This document shows, piece after piece, positions 7,879 through 16,483 of a stretch of 36,898 nt of DNA. The first letter of the stretch is position 1; each line of letters opens with the position of its first letter. Below the pieces are notes generated by a model. That model had not been told where the DNA came from, made no database searches, and saw only the letters and a list, made by a program, of their open reading frames with translations. This DNA comes from Pseudomonas lundensis (GTDB lineage: Bacteria > Pseudomonadota > Gammaproteobacteria > Pseudomonadales > Pseudomonadaceae), in assembly GCF_001042985.1 (NCBI RefSeq), contig NZ_JYKY01000037.1, forward strand, positions 1 to 36,898. Reading direction: 5' to 3'. A program made the translations under genes and the position numbers.

Positions 7879-7888
7879 GGGGGGGGGG
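7879..7888. repeat. Ten-base C tract (minus strand) between the FAD oxidase stop and the cupin start
   Basis: Ten consecutive G residues on the plus strand begin immediately after the TAA stop of the oxidase and lie about 25-34 bases before the cupin ATG. It is the longest single-base run noticed in the window. Length changes would not alter either reading frame but would alter the spacing and RNA fold upstream of the cupin. Confidence 0.8.
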
Positions 7889-9295
7889 TTACTGCATAAA
7901 ACCTTCCATCACATTGGCCAGCCCCCGGGCGAACCCCCGCCGCCAAGGGGCGGCATGCGGGTTGGCCAGGGTCTGGTCTTCGTAGACAAAACTGCGGATA
8001 ACGGCGTTGTAACCCAACCAGCGGCACGGCTCCGGCTCCCACGCTTTGAGCGCGTTGAGACCACCGGCGGTCAGCACCCAAGGCTGCTGCACCTCAAGGG
8101 TGTCGCGCTGCAAGATCAGGTCCGCGAGGGTGCGCCCGCCCAAATGGCTCGCGCCTACGCCCTCCCCGCCATAACCGCCGGACAAGGCAATACCGTGTGG
8201 CCGGTCACAGAGCATGTGCGGCTGAAAACGCCGCGCCATGCCCAGATTGCCGCCCCACACGTGGCTGATGTGCACATCCTTGAGCGCCGGAAAAAGCTCG
8301 GTGAAGAGGTAGCGGCGCACCTCGATTTCAGCCTGAGTCAGGTTGAAGTCGTGGCGCAAACGACCCCCAAACTGATAGCCGCCACGCGCGCCAAACACCA
8401 GGCGGTTGTCGTGGGTACGCTGCCCGTACGTCACCTGGCGGCTGTTTTCGCTGAACGCCTGACCGGCCGACAGCCCGATTTCATCCCACACGGCTTCAGG
8501 CAGCGGCGCCGTGGCGACGATCAGGCTCTGCACCGGCAATTGATAACGCCCCAACGGCGCCAGGGTGTTGGCATAGCCTTCAACCGCGGGCACGACCCAG
8601 CGCGCCCTGACGTGTGCATGGGCGGTGCGCACATGGCCGGGCTGCCACGCCGTGACCGGGCTTTGCTCGAAGATCTTCACGCCCATGCGCTCAACCGCCC
8701 GGGCCAGCCCACGTACCAGTTTGGCGGGCTGAATCGTGGCAACGTGCGGGGTGAAAATCGCACCGTACGGCGTGGCAATGCGCAACTGCTGCGCCAGTTC
8801 AGCAGGCTCTAGCCAGCGGTAATCCGCGTCGTTGAGACCTAGAGCGTGAAGTGCCGTCAAATACTGACGCAGGGTGGAGGCCTGCTCGGGGTAGCGTGCG
8901 GCACAGAACAAGGCACCGCCTTTGCGGTAATCGCAGTCGATGCCTTCGCGATCAATGACCTGTTTGACTTCATCGGGAATGCCATGCAGCAAGCGGTAGG
9001 ACTGACGCCGTTGCTCCACCGACAGACCGGCGAGCATGCGGTCCTCGCCCAGCAAGTTGCCCATCAGCCAACCACCATTGCGCCCAGATGCGCCAAAACC
9101 CGCCGTTTGCGCTTCGAGGATGGCAATGCTCAGTTCGGGCGCATGGCGCTTAAGGTAATAGGCGGTCCATAACCCGGTGTACCCGGCCCCCACAATCACC
9201 ACGTCTACGTCCAGATCGTGCTCAAGCGATGGGCGCGCTGTGAGGTCGTCCGCGAGTTGGTCCATCCATAAGCTGATTGAGCGCCAGGCTGGCAT
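7889..9295 (-). CDS. FAD-dependent amine oxidoreductase (DAO family, PuuB-like)
   Basis: A 468-residue flavoprotein of the D-amino-acid oxidase (DAO) superfamily. The dinucleotide-binding motif VVIVGAGYTGLWTAYYL lies near residues 32-48, and GASGRNGGW, typical of gamma-glutamylputrescine oxidase (PuuB) relatives, near residue 70. A C-terminal FAD-contact segment GGYGGEGVGASHLGG is also present. It probably oxidises an amine or N-modified amino acid, giving an aldehyde or imine plus hydrogen peroxide in the cytoplasm. The start is ATG at 9295 with TGGAG six bases upstream; the GTG four codons earlier would place the ribosome binding site inside the gene. It is the first gene of a likely three-gene unit with the cupin and the polyamine-type binding protein. 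The substrate is inferred from this context. Confidence 0.85.
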   Translation of the reverse strand: MPAWRSISLWMDQLADDLTARPSLEHDLDVDVVIVGAGYTGLWTAYYLKRHAPELSIAILEAQTAGFGASGRNGGWLMGNLLGEDRMLAGLSVEQRRQSYRLLHGIPDEVKQVIDREGIDCDYRKGGALFCAARYPEQASTLRQYLTALHALGLNDADYRWLEPAELAQQLRIATPYGAIFTPHVATIQPAKLVRGLARAVERMGVKIFEQSPVTAWQPGHVRTAHAHVRARWVVPAVEGYANTLAPLGRYQLPVQSLIVATAPLPEAVWDEIGLSAGQAFSENSRQVTYGQRTHDNRLVFGARGGYQFGGRLRHDFNLTQAEIEVRRYLFTELFPALKDVHISHVWGGNLGMARRFQPHMLCDRPHGIALSGGYGGEGVGASHLGGRTLADLILQRDTLEVQQPWVLTAGGLNALKAWEPEPCRWLGYNAVIRSFVYEDQTLANPHAAPWRRGFARGLANVMEGFMQ

Positions 9296-9344
9296 TGCGG
9301 TCTCCACACTGTTTTCAGGAATGGAGCGATCCTAGCGCCTGTTC

Positions 9345-10163
9345 TCAAGGTACGTCTTGCGCGCGTGCCCGCAAAGAAATGTGCCGCGCATAAGCCTTGG
9401 GTGATTGCCCGGTGTGCCGACGAAAACAGCTGTAGAACGCCGACAGCGAGTTAAAGCCCGCGGCAAAGGCCACCTCGTCTACTTTAAGAGGCGACACGGC
9501 GGCGTCCATGGCGGCCAATACATGGCGCAGACGTGCCTGATTCACGTAGCGATAGAAGCTTTGTCCCAGCACTTGATTGAGCAAATACGACATCTGGTTA
9601 CGCGTATAGCCACAGGCGTTGGCGACGTGTTGCAGGTCCAGCGCGGGGTCGAGGTAAGGTTGCTGGCGCTCGAAATAGGTTTGCAGGTCCCGAGCCATAA
9701 AGCTCAGCTGCCGGGCTGACAGGCCCAGGCGACTGACCGCAGGCCGTATCGGGGTTTGCCCGGCGGGGTTTTCAGGGGTTTCGTGCACCAGCGATGCGTA
9801 TTCATTGACGTGCCAGATCAGACCGTCGCGCACCGTGATGGCTTCGCTGGCCCTGAATGACACCAGCCCGTGGCTACCTCGCAGGGTGATGCGGTACTGA
9901 ATGAATGCCGTGTTGCCGTCCAGGCGAATGCGGTCACTGTGCTCCAGGGCCTCATCCGCTGCACGGGGCATGGACGCTTGAACGTAGTCACGCAATTGGG
10001 TAAAACCCATCACCCGATTCTGGAAGAAGTCGTGGTACACGACACCGGGGTGGTAAAGCGCCATCACCCCGTCAAGGTCGCGGTGTTTCCAGCACAAGTG
10101 GTAACGCATGACCGTATCACCGGTGGCGCGGGTCTGCTCGGGGCCGTCTTCAGGGGCAAACAT
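9345..10163 (-). CDS. AraC-family regulator with an N-terminal SnoaL/NTF2-like domain
   Basis: About 272 residues. The first ~125 have the NTF2-like SnoaL pattern (MRYHLCWKHRDLDGVMALYHPGVVYHDFF, split here as MRYHLCWKHRDLDG and MALYHPGVVYHDFF), a cone-shaped fold that binds small ligands. The last ~100 are an AraC/XylS DNA-binding domain with two helix-turn-helices, ending in VDEVAFAAGFNSLSAFYSCF and RHTGQSPKAYA. It would sense a small molecule directly and activate transcription. It lies 49 bases upstream of the oxidase gene in the same direction, so it most likely controls that module or is co-transcribed with it. ATG at 10163 is preferred over an in-frame TTG at 10217. The SnoaL domain in place of the usual cupin-like arm is the unusual feature. 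Confidence 0.8.
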   Translation of the reverse strand: MFAPEDGPEQTRATGDTVMRYHLCWKHRDLDGVMALYHPGVVYHDFFQNRVMGFTQLRDYVQASMPRAADEALEHSDRIRLDGNTAFIQYRITLRGSHGLVSFRASEAITVRDGLIWHVNEYASLVHETPENPAGQTPIRPAVSRLGLSARQLSFMARDLQTYFERQQPYLDPALDLQHVANACGYTRNQMSYLLNQVLGQSFYRYVNQARLRHVLAAMDAAVSPLKVDEVAFAAGFNSLSAFYSCFRRHTGQSPKAYARHISLRARAQDVP

Positions 10164-10421
10164 GGCAAGGCTCGGTGAAATAAAACACAGAGTGCCGAGT
10201 TTATGAGCGCGCTTCAATGGTCAAGCACGGGTACACCCCGCACCGCTAAAACGCTTCAGTGCATGATTTGCATCAAAGCCCGGCGAATCAATGGGCCCGT
10301 TGGGCACAAAACCCTTATCGTGTCGGGAGCACAATGCTAGGTTTGAACACGAAACGCTCGCACATACACGCGGCCGGGGCGACCCGAGACCGCACACCCA
10401 CTGAGCAAAAGGAAGCGCTCG

Positions 10422-10700
10422 ATGAAACCGGTGAGCAATACCACGAAAGTGACATTTCCCAATGCCTGCCAATTAATGCGCTGGCATTTCCATCCGATGG
10501 GCTTCGAAGCCACCATGGACGCCCCGCGCAGCATGATTGCCCGGCTGTTTGACCGGGCCAGCGGCGAGACCGTGATCGCCATCGCCGGTATCCCGTGTGC
10601 CACCGTCATGACCACCACCGAAGTGGCGCGCATCATTCAGTCCGTGGAAGACGAGCTTGAGAGCTTTGTCCCGCCACAGGCGTGGCAAGAACTGGCGTGA
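10422..10700 (+). CDS. DUF1652-family small protein
   Basis: A 92-residue protein with no signal peptide or membrane segment. The pattern LMRWHFHPMGFEATMD...MIARLFDRASGETVIAIAGI...EVARIIQSVEDELES, read in pieces, fits DUF1652, a family of short proteins common in Pseudomonas with no known function. AGGAAG precedes the ATG by about eight bases. It stands alone between the divergent AraC-type regulator gene and the convergent pssA. The first codons, ATGAAACCGGT, resemble half of a PtxS operator, which is taken as chance. Confidence 0.7.
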   Translation: MKPVSNTTKVTFPNACQLMRWHFHPMGFEATMDAPRSMIARLFDRASGETVIAIAGIPCATVMTTTEVARIIQSVEDELESFVPPQAWQELA

Positions 10701-10783
10701 GCAAAACCGCTTGCTGACACGCTTTCGCGAACATTTCTGACCCCGGCGTAACCTTTGCTACCTCCCCCTCACCCCACCTGTGT

Positions 10784-10806
10784 CGCCCCCCTGTCGGCAG
10801 GGGGCG
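10784..10806. terminator. GC-rich hairpin between DUF1652 gene and pssA, possible terminator
   Basis: CGCCCCCCTG and CAGGGGGCG form a strong stem around a TCGG tetraloop, 13 bases beyond the pssA stop. No T-run follows on either strand, so it would act as a weak or Rho-assisted terminator or as an mRNA-protecting 3' stem. Confidence 0.35.
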
Positions 10807-10818
10807 TGCGCGGGCGGG

Positions 10819-12162
10819 TCAGAGTATCCGGTACAGCAGGCGCTCGATCCGCACGCGGCTGACGCGGCGCAGGAACTTGGCGACGGCAGGCGGGTAATCG
10901 GTCAGGGTTTCGAGCTGCCTGAACGTGTCAATGCGCGTGGTGTGGGCAAAGATCGCGTCCAGTTCTTTGCGGCGCGGTTCCAGTAACTCGCGGCGCGGGT
11001 CATCGATCAGCAAGCCGTTTTCCAGGTCCAGCCTGAACGCGCGCGGGTTCAAGTTGTTGCCTGTCAGCAAGGTGTAACGATCGTCCACCCACATGCCCTT
11101 GAGGTGGTACGAGTTGTCGCCATCGCGCCACAGGTGCAGGTTCAGCAGGCCACTGTCGATCATCGCCTGGTGGCTCTTGGCAAAGCGGCGCAAGCTCAGC
11201 TCATACAAGTACGGCAACGCCGCAATCACCTTGAAGGGCTCGCTGGGCGGGATGTAAAAGTCATTGGCCGTTTTGTCGCCCACCACGATGTCGATGCGCA
11301 CCCCACGCTCCAGCGCGCGATTGATTTCGCGGGTCACGGGCAACGGCAAGTTGAAATACGGTGTGCAAATGGTCAGTTGCTGCTGGCTGCTGGCGATCAA
11401 TTCGCAAATAACCCGGCTCAACGGGTTGTTTTTGCCCAAGCCCAACAACGGGCTGACCGACAGACCAAAGTGGCCGACCGTGCCTTGGCGGGTGTCGTAA
11501 CTGGCTTTTTTCAGGCGACTGCGTAAATCCCCGATGGCCGACCGCAGGCTGCGCGTGCTCGGTAGCGTCGGCAGGTCCAGACGGTGCACGGCCTTGGTCT
11601 GGATCAGGTCATGCTCGATGAAGTGCTGCATGGAATCGGCCAGCGGCTTGTTATTGAGCACGTGGTAGCGGTCGAACCGGTACTTGTCGAACTTGTGCAG
11701 GTACACATTGTTGAGACTGGCGCCGCTGTAGATCACGCAGTCATCAATGATGAAGCCCTTGAGGTGCAGCACGCCGAACAACTCGCGGGTTTGCACAGGC
11801 ACACCGTAAATCGGCACGTGGGTGTCATGGGCTTGCGTCTGGGCCTGATACCAGGCGGCATTGCCCGGCTGCTTGCCCGCACCGATCAGTCCGCGCTGGG
11901 CACGCAGCCAATCCACCATGACCACGATTTCAAGCTCAGGTCGGGCCGCTTTCGCGGCGTGCAGGGCATCGAGGATTTCCTGACCGGCTTCATCCTGTTG
12001 CAGGTACAACGCCACCAGCGTGATGCGCTGGCGTGCATTGGCGATGTGCTCCAGCAGGCAACGCCGAAAATCGGCCGCACCGGGCAAGATGCTGAACGCG
12101 TCGGCGGACAACGGAAAGCTGCGCAACTTGGGCAGCAGAGAGCGTTTGAAGAGCGACGGCAT
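10819..12162 (-). CDS. pssA: CDP-diacylglycerol--serine O-phosphatidyltransferase (phosphatidylserine synthase)
   Basis: A 447-residue phospholipase-D superfamily enzyme. It transfers the phosphatidyl group from CDP-diacylglycerol to L-serine, the first step towards phosphatidylethanolamine. Two HKD motifs are visible: HLKGFIIDD near residue 134 and HLKGMWVDD near residue 350. ILYSGASLNN-type and TGNNLNPRAF segments follow them. The opening MPSLFKRSLLPKLRSFPLS mirrors E. coli PssA, which supports the ATG at 12162; an earlier in-frame TTG at 12186 is less likely. The protein is of the peripheral, E. coli-like type with no transmembrane helix. It lies 85 bases downstream of the glycerate kinase gene in the same direction and may be expressed separately. 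Confidence 0.9.
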   Translation of the reverse strand: MPSLFKRSLLPKLRSFPLSADAFSILPGAADFRRCLLEHIANARQRITLVALYLQQDEAGQEILDALHAAKAARPELEIVVMVDWLRAQRGLIGAGKQPGNAAWYQAQTQAHDTHVPIYGVPVQTRELFGVLHLKGFIIDDCVIYSGASLNNVYLHKFDKYRFDRYHVLNNKPLADSMQHFIEHDLIQTKAVHRLDLPTLPSTRSLRSAIGDLRSRLKKASYDTRQGTVGHFGLSVSPLLGLGKNNPLSRVICELIASSQQQLTICTPYFNLPLPVTREINRALERGVRIDIVVGDKTANDFYIPPSEPFKVIAALPYLYELSLRRFAKSHQAMIDSGLLNLHLWRDGDNSYHLKGMWVDDRYTLLTGNNLNPRAFRLDLENGLLIDDPRRELLEPRRKELDAIFAHTTRIDTFRQLETLTDYPPAVAKFLRRVSRVRIERLLYRIL

Positions 12163-12247
12163 AGGGCTCGCTAAGGTCGAATGCAAATAACCGCGAAGCT
12201 TACACGATTCTGTGTTTCAAGCAGTAACCTCGCTTCGACCCCACGCC

Positions 12248-13384
12248 TTATTGGCGACCCAGGCTCCACAGTCGCGCAATGTCCCGCGCCCGATCGGTCA
12301 GTAACTGCGACGCATGGGCGCAGGCGTAGTCCAGCGTCATCGGGCCACTGGCCACAGCAAACGCGGCATGGATGCCGTGCTCGTACAACGCTTGATACCC
12401 CTCCCCCAAGGTGCCGGCCAACACCACCACCGGTACGCCATTGCTGCGGGCGATGCGCGCCACCCCGAACGGCGTTTTACCGCGCAGGGTCTGCGCGTCA
12501 AAACGGCCTTCGCCGGTGATCACCAGCGCAGCGCCTTGCACGGCCTCGTTGAGGTTGACCAGCTCGGCCACCACGTCCACGCCGGCCCGAAACTGCGCGC
12601 CGAAAAACGCTTTGGCAGCAAACCCCAGACCGCCCGCAGCCCCTGAACCCGGCTCGTCACGCACGTCCTTGGGCAACACCTTGGCGCAGTGATCGGCAAA
12701 ATGCCCCAACGCGTGGTCCAATTGCTGCACCTGTGCCGGGGATGCGCCTTTTTGCGGACCGAAAATAGCCGAAGCCCCATGTTCGCCACACAGCGGATTG
12801 TTGACGTCTGCGGCGATTTCAAAGCGCACGTCGACCAGGCGCGGGTCCAGCCCTTGCAGGTCAATGCGCGCCAGTTGTGCCAGCGCCAGACCGCCATGCG
12901 GCAGCGCGCGGTCCTGCGCATCAAACAGCCCAAGCCCCAGCGCCTGCAAGGCACCCGCCCCGGCATCATTGGTGGCACTGCCGCCAATGGCCAGGATGAT
13001 GCGTTGGGCGCCCGCCTCCAGCGCGGCCTTGATCAGCTCACCGGTGCCATAGGTGCTGCTGACACACGCATCGCGCTGCTCAAGGGCCACCAATTGCAAA
13101 CCGCTGGCCTCCGCCATTTCGATGATCGCGGTGCGGGTTTCCGGCAACCAGCCCCAGTTGGCGTAAACCGGCTCACCCAACGGCCCTTGCACCTGCTCTC
13201 GGCGCAGTTGGCCATTACCGGCCGCCACGATGGCGTCAACCGTGCCTTCGCCTCCATCGGCCATGGGGCATTTAATCAACTGCGCATGGGGCAACACGTC
13301 GGCCAGGCCGGCCGCAATGGCATCAGCGACTTTTTCCGCACTCAGGCTGTCTTTGAACGAGTCAGGGGCAATGACGATTTTCAT
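12248..13384 (-). CDS. Glycerate kinase (GarK/GlxK family)
   Basis: A 378-residue kinase opening MKIVIAPDSFKDSLSAEKV, the family signature, followed by CPMADGGEGTVDA near residue 40 and IGGSATNDAGAGALQALG near residues 130-150. It phosphorylates D-glycerate with ATP, feeding phosphoglycerate into glycolysis; this family normally yields 2-phosphoglycerate. It serves the degradation of glyoxylate, tartronate or glucarate in other bacteria. No hydroxypyruvate reductase or glyoxylate carboligase gene lies nearby, so the pathway here is open. The long antisense frame over this gene is a codon-bias shadow. The upstream 196 bases are shared with the divergent TPR gene and probably hold both promoters. 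Confidence 0.88.
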   Translation of the reverse strand: MKIVIAPDSFKDSLSAEKVADAIAAGLADVLPHAQLIKCPMADGGEGTVDAIVAAGNGQLRREQVQGPLGEPVYANWGWLPETRTAIIEMAEASGLQLVALEQRDACVSSTYGTGELIKAALEAGAQRIILAIGGSATNDAGAGALQALGLGLFDAQDRALPHGGLALAQLARIDLQGLDPRLVDVRFEIAADVNNPLCGEHGASAIFGPQKGASPAQVQQLDHALGHFADHCAKVLPKDVRDEPGSGAAGGLGFAAKAFFGAQFRAGVDVVAELVNLNEAVQGAALVITGEGRFDAQTLRGKTPFGVARIARSNGVPVVVLAGTLGEGYQALYEHGIHAAFAVASGPMTLDYACAHASQLLTDRARDIARLWSLGRQ

Positions 13385-13580
13385 CAGACGAATCTCCAGT
13401 TCTTATGCCATTCATGCTGCCAGTATCGGCGCGCAAACACGCCAGGCCGCTGCACAAGGGATTACGACCTTTGTTGTACATTTTCACAAGCCTGGCGCCT
13501 TCAGCCGGACAAGGGTTTGACTCGCACGCCACACTGGCCGAAGCTGGCGCTCATTACGCACGCCTGCTTCTGGAATTTGC

Positions 13581-14636
13581 ATGCTAAAGCCACATCGCTA
13601 CCTGTTGCTCAGCCTGGCGTCCGCCGTCGTTGCCACCTGCCTGTGGTTCTGGATGCGCCCTGCGGCCACTGTCACCCCGACCAACCTCAATCACAGTTAC
13701 GCTCAGGCCCTGGAGCAAGCACATAATGGCCAGCCCGGCGCTGCCCGTGTGCTGTACCAACAATTGGCCCGCACGGACTTGTCCGACATACGCCGCGCCA
13801 GCCTGCACGCCGAACTGCCCAACTACCCCAGCCCGCACGCCCTGAAACTGGCCGATGCCGACTTGCATCACCCGTCTGCGCTGGTACGCGAAGCCGCCAT
13901 CCAGAGCATTGTCGGGCTGGTGCCAGGGGCGCAACGCACGTTGCTGCTCGGCCCGATCCTCGAAGACCCGGAGCAAAGCGTGCGGTTTGCCGCGGCCAAC
14001 GCCTTGCTGGGTTTGTCCCCCGATGAACAAGGGGTGTACTTCGGCCCGCTGCAGCACGTGATTGACGAATATGAGCGCACGCTCAAGACCCAGCCCGACA
14101 GCGCCCAGGCCCAGGGCCAGCTCGCACGCCTGTACCTGCACGAAGGTCAGTTGGACGAGGCACAAGCGGCGCTGGAAAAAGTCACCCACCTTGAGCCGGA
14201 CAACCTCAAGGCCGTGGTCGCACGCGTGGAGCTGCTCGATAAACGCGGCCAAAGCGACCGCGCCCGCGAGTTGCTGGCGCAGCAGTTGGAGGCGCACCCT
14301 GATTCGGCCTATTTACAGCATGCATTGGGCATCTGGCTGCACAATCACGGGCAAACCGAATATGCCCTGCTCGGGCTGGCCAAGGCCGTCGAGCTGGAAC
14401 CTGACAACAGCGACTATCGCTACACACTGGCCATCGCCCTGCACGACTTGGACCAACTCGAAGCGGCGCAGCGCCAGCTCGAAGAGTTACTGCAACGCCA
14501 ACCCGCCAATCGCAAGGCTCGGGTACTGTTGATCCGGTACTGGAAGGAGTCGGGGCAACTGCAAAACGTGCAGGTGCTGCTGGCCCAACTGGAACAACAA
14601 AACCCCGACGACCCCGCGCTGCAGCAAGGGCTATAG
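13581..14636 (+). CDS. Membrane-anchored tetratricopeptide repeat protein with HEAT-like segment
   Basis: A 351-residue protein with one N-terminal hydrophobic segment (residues ~7-24, YLLLSLASAVVATCLWFW), so probably anchored in the inner membrane with its bulk in the periplasm. Residues ~75-155 show HEAT-like helices (HPSALVREAAIQSIVGL and DPEQSVRFAAANALLGL). From ~165 to the end there are about five TPR units, for example AQGQLARLYLHEGQLDEAQA and YTLAIALHDLDQLEAAQRQL. TPR and HEAT repeats bind proteins, so a scaffold role is likely; the partner is unknown. TGGA precedes the ATG. It lies 152 bases before the first signalling gene and may not be part of that cluster. Confidence 0.75.
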   Translation: MLKPHRYLLLSLASAVVATCLWFWMRPAATVTPTNLNHSYAQALEQAHNGQPGAARVLYQQLARTDLSDIRRASLHAELPNYPSPHALKLADADLHHPSALVREAAIQSIVGLVPGAQRTLLLGPILEDPEQSVRFAAANALLGLSPDEQGVYFGPLQHVIDEYERTLKTQPDSAQAQGQLARLYLHEGQLDEAQAALEKVTHLEPDNLKAVVARVELLDKRGQSDRARELLAQQLEAHPDSAYLQHALGIWLHNHGQTEYALLGLAKAVELEPDNSDYRYTLAIALHDLDQLEAAQRQLEELLQRQPANRKARVLLIRYWKESGQLQNVQVLLAQLEQQNPDDPALQQGL

Positions 14637-14676
14637 GCTCTTTTTTGGGTGATTCCAGGGCCTTCGAATAGATGCA

Positions 14677-14695
14677 TTTGAATATATATTTCAAA
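14677..14695. repeat. AT-rich inverted repeat TTTGAA-N7-TTCAAA before the hybrid kinase gene
   Basis: Six-base arms with a TATATAT spacer lie about 95 bases upstream of the kinase start, within a 152-base AT-rich gap. It may be part of the promoter or an operator; nothing known matches. Confidence 0.25.
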
Positions 14696-14788
14696 ACGTT
14701 GAACCGCCACCATGGCTCAAGGTCAAGACCATATAGCCGCATACATGCGGGTAATTTTTGAGTCGAGTATCAATAGGCGGGAAATTCT

Positions 14789-16462
14789 GTGATTGCATTG
14801 GGACCCACCGAGGAGCGCGCCCTGATTCTCACGTGCCCCGGGCTAGAAAAGTCGGTTGATCTGCATCAACTGGCTTCAGGCGGCGTGAACGGTTTTGAAC
14901 TGGCCTGCATGGACCACCTGCACCCGGCCCTGCAACAAGGTGCCGGATTGCTGATAGTCGAAGCCGACTCGCGACAGTCTGAGGCCTTCGAGCAACTGAG
15001 CGATGTGTTGTTGAAACAACCCGACTGGTCGGATCTGGCCGTCATCGTGCTGACCGCTGAACCTCACTGGTCGGACCTTCAACTAAGCCACCTGAGCGAA
15101 CAATTGGGCAACGCTTTTTTCGTGGCCTCACCCTGGTCGCATGCGCAGTTGCTGTGCCTGTCAAAAAACGCGTTGCGCACACGCAAACAGCAATACGCCG
15201 CCAGGGATTGCACCCACCGCCTCAGCGAACGTGACAAATTTATCAAGAACACGCTGCAACCCATTGATTTGGAAGTAGATCGTCGCCTCGAGAAAGCCCT
15301 GCAACATAACGACGACGTGCGCCACGCGCAAAAAATGGAAGCCGTCGGACAACTCACCGGGGGCATTGCCCACGACTTGAATAACATGCTGGCCGGGATT
15401 ATCGGCAGTATGGAGTTGCTGCGGCGCAAGGTGGCCCGGGGCAAGCTCGATGATCTGGACCGCCTTATCGACATGGGCGTGACCTCCGCTAACCGTGCGG
15501 CGGGGCTCACCCATCGACTGCTGGCGTTCTCGCGGCGCCAGTCACTGGACTCCAAACCCACCATGATCAGCGAGTGGCTGCTGGCGCAGCGGGCGTTGCT
15601 GGAACAAAACCTCGCCCCATCCACCCGACTCACCCTGGAAGCCGATGACAACCTGTGGATCGCCGACGTTGACCCGCAGCAGTTGGAAAACGCGTTGCTG
15701 CATTTGGTGTCCAACGCCCGCGATGCCATGCCCGAAGACGGTCACCTCACCGTCAAGACATACAACGTGCAGGTTGATACCGCCTTCAGCGAAGCCAACG
15801 GGCACTTCACCCCCGGCGACTACATCGTGCTCAGCGCCAGCGACAATGGCTGCGGCATGCAAGAAAGCACGCTCAAACGCGCCTTCGACCCGTTTTTCAC
15901 CACCAAACCCATCGGTCAGGGCACCGGCCTCGGATTGTCGATGATTTATGGGTTCTGCAAACAGTCACGCGGCCATGTGCGCATCATCAGCCAGGAACGC
16001 AGCGGCACCACGGTGCAATTGTTTTTACCGCGCTGTAACGGCAGCAGCGGCGAGCTTAGCGCGCAAGGCCTGTCACAGGCAGAAACGGCCGCCAACGCCG
16101 AAAAAACGCTGCTGGTGGTTGAAGATGACAACGCAGTGCGCAGCCTGGTGATCGAAGTGCTGCGAGAACACGGCTACACGGTGCTCAGCGCCGAAGATGC
16201 GAATGCTGCACTGCCCATTATCGAGTCGGCGCAAACCATTGATTTATTGATCAGCGATGTGGGACTGCCGGGCATGAACGGCCGCCAGCTGGCCGAGATC
16301 AGTCGTCAGGCGCGCCCGGACCTCAAGGTGCTGTTCATCACCGGATACGCACAGCATGCGACTGCGCGTGGCGGTTTTCTGGATGAAGGCATGCAGTTGA
16401 TTACCAAGCCCTTCACCTTTGACCTGCTGACGGCCAAGGTGAATGAGATGCTGCTGGCCTGA
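14789..16462 (+). CDS. Hybrid sensor histidine kinase with degenerate N-terminal receiver-like domain
   Basis: A 557-residue soluble protein with no membrane segment. Residues ~9-125 look like a receiver fold (strands ALILTCPG, GLLIVEAD, LAVIVLTAE), but the phosphorylation Asp position is occupied by Glu58. A helical linker leads to the HisKA domain with His195 in GGIAHDLNNMLAG. The HATPase domain has NALLHLVSNARDAM (N box), ASDNGCGM (G1) and GQGTGLGLSMIYGF (G2). A C-terminal receiver has acidic DD at ~446 and phospho-acceptor Asp490 in LISDVGLPGM. The start is GTG with GGGAAA upstream. This is the common architecture of cytoplasmic hybrid kinases in Pseudomonas; its input is presumably another protein or an intracellular cue. 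The stand-alone receiver gene ends convergently 21 bases away and is a plausible relay partner. Confidence 0.88.
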   Translation: MIALGPTEERALILTCPGLEKSVDLHQLASGGVNGFELACMDHLHPALQQGAGLLIVEADSRQSEAFEQLSDVLLKQPDWSDLAVIVLTAEPHWSDLQLSHLSEQLGNAFFVASPWSHAQLLCLSKNALRTRKQQYAARDCTHRLSERDKFIKNTLQPIDLEVDRRLEKALQHNDDVRHAQKMEAVGQLTGGIAHDLNNMLAGIIGSMELLRRKVARGKLDDLDRLIDMGVTSANRAAGLTHRLLAFSRRQSLDSKPTMISEWLLAQRALLEQNLAPSTRLTLEADDNLWIADVDPQQLENALLHLVSNARDAMPEDGHLTVKTYNVQVDTAFSEANGHFTPGDYIVLSASDNGCGMQESTLKRAFDPFFTTKPIGQGTGLGLSMIYGFCKQSRGHVRIISQERSGTTVQLFLPRCNGSSGELSAQGLSQAETAANAEKTLLVVEDDNAVRSLVIEVLREHGYTVLSAEDANAALPIIESAQTIDLLISDVGLPGMNGRQLAEISRQARPDLKVLFITGYAQHATARGGFLDEGMQLITKPFTFDLLTAKVNEMLLA

Positions 16463-16483
16463 ATCCTCTTTATCAAGCGGATG

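Noticed and set aside
7844..8812. A 322-codon open frame opposite the FAD oxidoreductase
   Set aside because: The minus-strand protein has clear FAD-binding motifs; the plus-strand product is not recognisable.
10422..10434. ATGAAACCGGTGA at the DUF1652 start resembles half of a PtxS operator
   Set aside because: Only the left half and the centre match, the palindrome is broken, and the bases are the first codons of the gene.
12689..13726. A 345-codon open frame on the plus strand across the glycerate kinase and into the TPR gene
   Set aside because: It overlaps the whole glycerate kinase, crosses the divergent promoter and then runs out of frame into the TPR gene start; a codon-bias shadow.
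14719..14752. Short hairpin with CCGCA and TGCGG arms before the 557-residue kinase gene
   Set aside because: Five-base arms only and no T-run; too weak to call a terminator or operator.
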